Shown piece by piece: positions 6,420 to 9,955 of a stretch of DNA of 9,955 bases. This DNA comes from Pseudomonadota bacterium. GTDB taxonomy: Bacteria; Pseudomonadota; Alphaproteobacteria; Acetobacterales; Acetobacteraceae. Numbering within the stretch: position 1 is the first letter of the stretch; the number at the start of each line of letters is the position of its first letter. Location: assembly GCA_021828605.1 (NCBI GenBank), contig JAJZEG010000086.1:1-9955 (forward strand). The letters run 5' to 3'. The position numbers and the translations under genes were made by a program. The notes beneath the pieces are model-generated. The model had not been told where the DNA came from, did no database searches, and saw only the letters and a program-made list of their open reading frames with translations.

Positions 6420-6679
6420 TACAGCACTTCGCTGCCAACCGGCGCGCTGGTGAGCCAAAGCTGATCTGTGCTGCTGGGCAGGTCGGCGGTGGGGTCGCAG
6501 AGGGCCAGCAATTCATCGAGCGTGTAGTGCAAGCGGGGGATGGGTTCGACCACCAGACGGCCCTGATCGACCGCGAGACCGATTTTTGCGCCCGCTTGAA
6601 GATGCAGCAAATCGAGCAAGGCGGGCGGAACGGCGAGCATGACCGAGCCGCCGACTTTGCGCAGGTTGGTGGTGTGCAT
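6419..6679 (-). CDS. chpS: ChpS/PemI (MazE-family) antitoxin
   Basis: This 86-residue antitoxin binds and blocks the ChpB toxin and usually represses its own operon. The N-terminal half (about 1-50: TNLRKVGGSVMLAVPPALLDLL, then LAVDQGRLVVEP) is a MazE/AbrB-type swapped-hairpin DNA-binding domain. The C-terminal half, with YTLDELLALCD (about 53-63) and WLTSAPVGSEVL, is the ChpS-type toxin-binding tail. The ATG at 6679 has GGAG seven bases upstream on the minus strand. Its stop overlaps the toxin start by one base. The promoter and an operator-like inverted repeat lie just upstream. It resembles E. coli ChpS more than MazE because of the DELLAxCD motif. Confidence 0.9.
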   Translation of the reverse strand: MHTTNLRKVGGSVMLAVPPALLDLLHLQAGAKIGLAVDQGRLVVEPIPRLHYTLDELLALCDPTADLPSSTDQLWLTSAPVGSEVL

Positions 6680-6693
6680 GGGGGTGCTCCGAA

Positions 6694-6715
6694 ATATTAT
6701 ATATAAGTATAATAT
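6694..6715. promoter_or_regulatory. Operator-like inverted repeat upstream of chpS
   Basis: ATATTATA, six bases, TATAATAT form a perfect 8-bp inverted repeat that overlaps the -10 box and lies 15 bases before the antitoxin start. Its position fits autorepression by the antitoxin's AbrB-like domain, which is usual for this family. Confidence 0.65.
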
Positions 6716-6734
6716 GAATTTGGGGGTTAGGCAA
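6706..6734 (-). promoter_or_regulatory. Sigma-70-type promoter of chpSB
   Basis: On the minus strand a -35 box TTGCCT (6734-6729) and a -10 box TATACT (6711-6706) are 17 bases apart. Transcription would begin about 20 bases before the chpS start. The -10 lies within the inverted repeat at 6694-6715. Confidence 0.65.
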
Positions 6735-6821
6735 GGGGTGGGAGACTTGAGCCTGATCGTTTGGAATTGACGCGCGATGCGCGCGGCAATGACAAGCGTT
6801 GCTCAGCCTCGCACTCTAACG

Positions 6822-6852
6822 AAAAACCGGCCCAGTTTTACCTGGGCCGGTT
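6822..6852 (-). terminator. Rho-independent terminator of glnA
   Basis: AACCGGCCCAG (6825-6835) and CTGGGCCGGTT (6842-6852) form a perfect 11-bp stem with a 6-base loop. The AAAAA at 6822-6826 becomes a T-run on the minus strand. It begins 13 bases past the glnA stop. Confidence 0.9.
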
Positions 6853-6862
6853 GGTCGGTGCG

Positions 6863-6992
6863 AAATCACGCGGAGTAATACATTTCGAACTCGACCGGGT
6901 GGGGGGTGTGTTCGAAGCGGTACACTTCGCTCCATTTCAGCTCGATGTAGCTCTCGATTTGTTCTTTGCTGAACACGTCACCGGCGAGGAGG
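6863..6992. repeat. Direct repeat of the glnA 3' end, intact copy
   Basis: This is the in-gene partner of 5941-6069. It covers the last 43 codons of glnA, the stop and three bases beyond. Confidence 0.85.
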
Positions 6993-8296
6993 AAGTCGTG
7001 GTCGGCGGCGAGGGCGCCGAGGGCTTCGCGGAGGCTGCCGCAGACGGTGGGGATGCCTTTGAGCTCCTCGGGGGGGAGATCGTAGAGATCCTTGTCCATC
7101 GGGTCGCCCGGATGGATTTTGTTTTTGATCCCGTCGATCCCGGCCATCGCGATGGCGGAATAAGCGAGGTACGGGTTCGCGGTGGGGTCCGGGAAGCGGA
7201 CTTCGACGCGCTTGGCTTTGGGGTTGGTGGTGTAGGGGATGCGGCAGGAGGCCGAGCGGTTGCGCGCGGAGTAGGCGAGCAGGACCGGGGCTTCGAAGCC
7301 GGGGATCAGGCGTTTGTAGCTGTTGGTGCTCGGGTTGGTGAAAGCGTTGATCGCTTTGGCATGTTTGATGATGCCGCCGATGAAATAGAGGCAGAGTTCC
7401 GAGAGATCCGCATAGCCATTGCCGGCGAACAGCGGCTTGCCGTTTTTCCAGATCGATTGGTGGGTGTGCATGCCTGAGCCGTTATCGCCATAGATCGGCT
7501 TGGGCATGAAGGTCGCGGTTTTGCCGTAGGAATGGGCGACGTTATGGACGCAATATTTGTAGATTTGCATCTGGTCGGCCATTTTGGTCAGCGTGTTGAA
7601 GCGGGTGCCCAACTCGTGCTGGCTTTGCGCGACTTCGTGATGGTGCTTTTCAATCGGCAGGCCCATTTCGCCCATGGTGGCGAGCATTTCGGCGCGCAAA
7701 TCGCTGTCGGCATCGACCGGCGGGACCGGGAAATACCCACCTTTGACGCCCGGGCGGTGGCCCATATTGCCTTCCGGGTAGTCCTTCAGCGAGGCGCCGG
7801 GGCCTTCCATACTATCGACCTGATAGGTGCCGAAATTGCCGCCGGTGCCAAAGCGGACACTGTCGAAAATGAAGAACTCGGCTTCGGCGCCGACGACGAT
7901 GCTATCGCCGATGCCGGTTGATTTCAGGTAGGATTCGACGCGCTTGGCGGTGCCGCGCGGATCGCGGGCATAGCCCATACCGGTCGAGGGTTCGATAATG
8001 TCGCAAAACAGGATCATGCTCGGCTTGGCGGCGAACGGGTCCATGACTGCGGTTTCGGGGTCGGGCATCAGAATCATGTCAGACTCATTGATGGCTTTCC
8101 AACCCGCGATCGAGGAGCCATCGAACATGATGCCGTCACGGAACGCATCGGCGTCCATGGTGGAAATATGCTGGGCGGTGTGCTGCCATTTGCCGCGCGG
8201 ATCGGTGAAGCGGAGATCGACATATTCCACGCCGTTCTCTTTGATCATGTCCAACGCTTTGCTGATTGCATCGCCGGTTGCGGGCTTTTTCGCCAT
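6866..8296 (-). CDS. glnA: Glutamine synthetase type I
   Basis: This enzyme joins ammonia to glutamate with ATP and is the main ammonia-assimilation step; it acts as a cytoplasmic dodecamer. It has 476 residues, the normal GSI length. Visible motifs are [10 protein letters not shown] (latch region, about 57-66), [11 protein letters not shown] with metal ligands Glu138 and Glu140, [28 protein letters not shown] with the ATP/metal His, [13 protein letters not shown], and NRSASCRIP. Tyr405 in LYDLPPEE is the adenylylation site, so it is probably controlled by GlnE and PII. The ATG at 8296 has GGGAGAG upstream. It lies 107 bases after glnB, probably in one operon, and ends in a strong terminator. 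Its last 43 codons are duplicated outside the gene, with the toxin-antitoxin operon between the copies. Confidence 0.98.
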   Translation of the reverse strand: MAKKPATGDAISKALDMIKENGVEYVDLRFTDPRGKWQHTAQHISTMDADAFRDGIMFDGSSIAGWKAINESDMILMPDPETAVMDPFAAKPSMILFCDIIEPSTGMGYARDPRGTAKRVESYLKSTGIGDSIVVGAEAEFFIFDSVRFGTGGNFGTYQVDSMEGPGASLKDYPEGNMGHRPGVKGGYFPVPPVDADSDLRAEMLATMGEMGLPIEKHHHEVAQSQHELGTRFNTLTKMADQMQIYKYCVHNVAHSYGKTATFMPKPIYGDNGSGMHTHQSIWKNGKPLFAGNGYADLSELCLYFIGGIIKHAKAINAFTNPSTNSYKRLIPGFEAPVLLAYSARNRSASCRIPYTTNPKAKRVEVRFPDPTANPYLAYSAIAMAGIDGIKNKIHPGDPMDKDLYDLPPEELKGIPTVCGSLREALGALAADHDFLLAGDVFSKEQIESYIELKWSEVYRFEHTPHPVEFEMYYSA

Positions 8297-8320
8297 TCAA
8301 ACTCTCCCTGAGGGTCGTGA

Positions 8321-8347
8321 AGCGGCGCCGCCCTGTGCGACGCCGCT
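8321..8347 (-). promoter_or_regulatory. Hairpin in the glnB-glnA spacer
   Basis: AGCGGCG (8321-8327) and CGCCGCT (8341-8347) form a perfect 7-bp stem with a 13-base loop, in the 107-base gap. No T-run follows, so a processing or stability element is more likely than a terminator. I saw no convincing separate glnA promoter here. Confidence 0.4.
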
Positions 8348-8403
8348 GTGATCGGGTTAAGGCACGATTCCGAGTTGGCCGGAAGGTGCGGGTTGATGTT
8401 GCC

Positions 8404-8790
<387 letters not shown>

Positions 8791-8881
8791 TCAAAATTTC
8801 TCTCCGCCAACCCGCGATTGGGCAGAAAGGGTTGCTCGCCGTTGGTCTCGAACCGAGAATAGCAGTCCGCCCCGAATATAA

Positions 8882-8898
8882 AGCATAGGTCGTGCCAA
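8882..8898 (-). promoter_or_regulatory. Sigma-54 (RpoN) promoter of glnB-glnA
   Basis: On the minus strand the sequence is TTGGCACGACCTATGCT. It matches the RpoN consensus YTGGCACGRNNNTTGCW at all but one defined base. The invariant GG (8896-8895) and GC (8884-8883) are exactly ten bases apart. Transcription would start near 8871, giving a leader of about 130 bases. NtrC-activated sigma-54 control is the established mode for many glnBA operons. I could not find clear NtrC sites. Confidence 0.82.
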
Positions 8899-8984
8899 GA
8901 CCATGGGGACGGGGCGTGAGCGGGGTTTTTTAATTGAGGGGTGGCGGGATCGGCGCGAAAACGGGCAGAGACTGCCTAGTAAAT

Positions 8985-9002
8985 GATCAGCGCTTGCTGA
9001 TC
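8985..9002. promoter_or_regulatory. Inverted repeat in the glnB/aminotransferase divergent spacer
   Basis: GATCAGC, GCTT, GCTGATC form a perfect 7-bp inverted repeat with a 4-base spacer. It lies 77 bases before the aminotransferase ATG and about 90 bases upstream of the sigma-54 element, so it could serve either gene. It does not match the NtrC consensus. The rest of the 336-bp spacer (8743-9078) holds the sigma-54 promoter and no gene that I can see. Confidence 0.5.
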
Positions 9003-9078
9003 CGGCAGGTTAGTGACATCTGGCGCGCGGGGATAATTTGCGCTGAGATAAAGTGATCGGCGAGAGTGGAGCGAAATC

Positions 9079-9955
9079 ATGCGTGAGATGAACAGGCTGT
9101 TGGCCGCGACCGGGACGACGATTTTTACCGTGATGTCGGCGTTGGCGACGCAGCATGACGCGATTAATCTGGGGCAGGGATTTCCCGATGAGGACGGGCC
9201 GGCGTTGGTCGTGGGTGCGGCGGCGAGGGCGTTGCAGGATGCGAGCCTGGGGCCTGCGCGCAATCAATATCCGCCGCTGACCGGGCTCCCCGCGCTGCGC
9301 GGCGCGGTGGCGGCGGCGAACCGGCGGTTTTATCAGTTGGAGATTGATCCCGAGCGCGAGGTGGTGGTGACCTCGGGGGCGACCGAGGCGATTACCGCTT
9401 GTTTGATGGCGCTGATCAATCCGGGCGATGAGGTGGTGCTGATCGAGCCCTGTTATGATGTGTATGTCCCGGTGGTGAAATTGCTGGGTGGGGTGCCCAG
9501 ACTGGTGCGCCTGGCACCGCCCGCGTGGGAATTGCCGCGCGCGGCGTTGGCGGCGGCGTTTTCGGCGCGCACTAAATTGTTGCTGCTCAATTCGCCGATG
9601 AACCCGACCGGGAAAGTGTTTTCGGAGGCGGAGTTGGATTTCATTGCGGAATTATGCGTGCGCCATGATGCCTATGCGGTGTGCGATGAGGTTTATGAGC
9701 ATCTGGTGTTTGACGGCGCGCGGCATGTTCCGCTGATGACAAGACCTGGGATGCGCGAGCGCTGCGCGCGGATTGGCAGTGCGGGCAAGACCTTCAGCCT
9801 GACCGGCTGGAAGGTGGGGTATGTGAGTGCGCCCGCAGCGATGGCGGCGGTGATTGCGCGGGCGCATCAGAACCTGACCTTCACCACGCCGCCGCATTTG
9901 CAGCGCGCGGTGGCGGTGGGGCTGGCGCAGGATCAGGATTATTTCGAGGCGATTG
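9079..9955 (+). CDS. PLP-dependent class I/II aminotransferase (KAT / methionine aminotransferase type), 5' part
   Basis: This cytoplasmic fold-type I transaminase moves amino groups between an amino acid and a 2-oxo acid. 292 codons are present, about three quarters of the usual 385. LGQGFPDEDGP opens the substrate region, and YPPLTGLPALR and TSGATEAI form the cofactor phosphate area. NSPMNPTGK carries Asn175, VCDEVYEHL carries Asp203 and Tyr206, and SAGKTFSLTGWKVGY carries the Schiff-base Lys237. GWK in place of the GxR seen in aspartate aminotransferases is typical of the kynurenine/glutamine and YbdL-like methionine aminotransferases; the exact substrate is not readable. The ATG at 9079 has GGAG seven bases upstream. 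It is divergent from glnB. Confidence 0.93.
   Translation, partial: MREMNRLLAATGTTIFTVMSALATQHDAINLGQGFPDEDGPALVVGAAARALQDASLGPARNQYPPLTGLPALRGAVAAANRRFYQLEIDPEREVVVTSGATEAITACLMALINPGDEVVLIEPCYDVYVPVVKLLGGVPRLVRLAPPAWELPRAALAAAFSARTKLLLLNSPMNPTGKVFSEAELDFIAELCVRHDAYAVCDEVYEHLVFDGARHVPLMTRPGMRERCARIGSAGKTFSLTGWKVGYVSAPAAMAAVIARAHQNLTFTTPPHLQRAVAVGLAQDQDYFEAI

Noticed and set aside
6420..6458. Extension of the toxin start to the upstream ATG at 6458
   Set aside because: The added 13 residues overlap the antitoxin gene, whereas the ATG at 6419 gives the family-typical MERGDIYLV start and TAATG coupling.
6768..6784. CGCGC-GAT-GCGCG hairpin downstream of the glnA terminator
   Set aside because: A 5-bp stem of alternating G and C is expected by chance in this composition and has no T-run.
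6761..7477. Plus-strand open frame of 238 codons antisense to glnA
   Set aside because: It covers the glnA terminator and coding region. GlnA is fully conserved on the other strand, so this frame is a codon-bias shadow.
8921..8932. GGGG followed by TTTTTT, considered as a terminator
   Set aside because: No complementary upstream arm forms a stem, so it is only a T-tract in the divergent spacer.

Overview
The window looks chromosomal and comes from a proteobacterium with a moderately high GC content, most likely an alphaproteobacterium. An Acetobacteraceae or Rhodospirillales-type host is an inference from the glnB-glnA arrangement, the form of PII and GlnA, the Tad-type pilus proteins and the codon style; no rRNA is present to confirm it.

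Layout. At the left edge is the 5' half of purQ (minus strand), divergent from an APC-family amino-acid permease (502-1911). A hairpin region ends that gene. A near-consensus sigma-70 promoter (1992-2020) then drives a TadG-like cell-surface protein (2061-3317). It converges, with only six bases between stop codons, on two minus-strand TadE-like minor pilins (4367 to 3324). From about 4422 to 6862 lies an accessory patch. It holds a decayed chpSB-type toxin-antitoxin remnant, a small ORF probably broken by one extra G, an AT-rich orphan gene (5385-5816), a displaced copy of the glnA 3' end with its own terminator, and an intact ChpS/ChpB (MazE/MazF-type) module. Core nitrogen genes follow on the minus strand: glnA (8296-6866), preceded by glnB (8742-8404), behind a sigma-54-type promoter (8882-8898). 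At the right edge a PLP-dependent aminotransferase starts at 9079 on the plus strand and runs off the window.

How it fits together. glnB and glnA are a standard nitrogen-control operon: PII senses nitrogen and 2-oxoglutarate status, and GlnA is the assimilation enzyme. GlnA carries the adenylylation tyrosine (Tyr405) and PII the uridylylation tyrosine (Tyr51). The divergent aminotransferase and the permease are also amino-acid metabolism genes.

The most notable structure is at the 3' end of glnA. About 129 bp of the gene's end are present twice (5941-6069 and 6863-6992). The outer copy is frameshifted but keeps a terminator, and the intact toxin-antitoxin operon sits exactly between the copies. 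This resembles a small cassette that entered at the glnA 3' end and rebuilt it. A second, heavily deleted relative of the same toxin-antitoxin module lies about 2 kb further on (4583-4787), so this spot seems to have received such modules more than once. I saw no tRNA, rRNA, CRISPR array, transposase or integrase.
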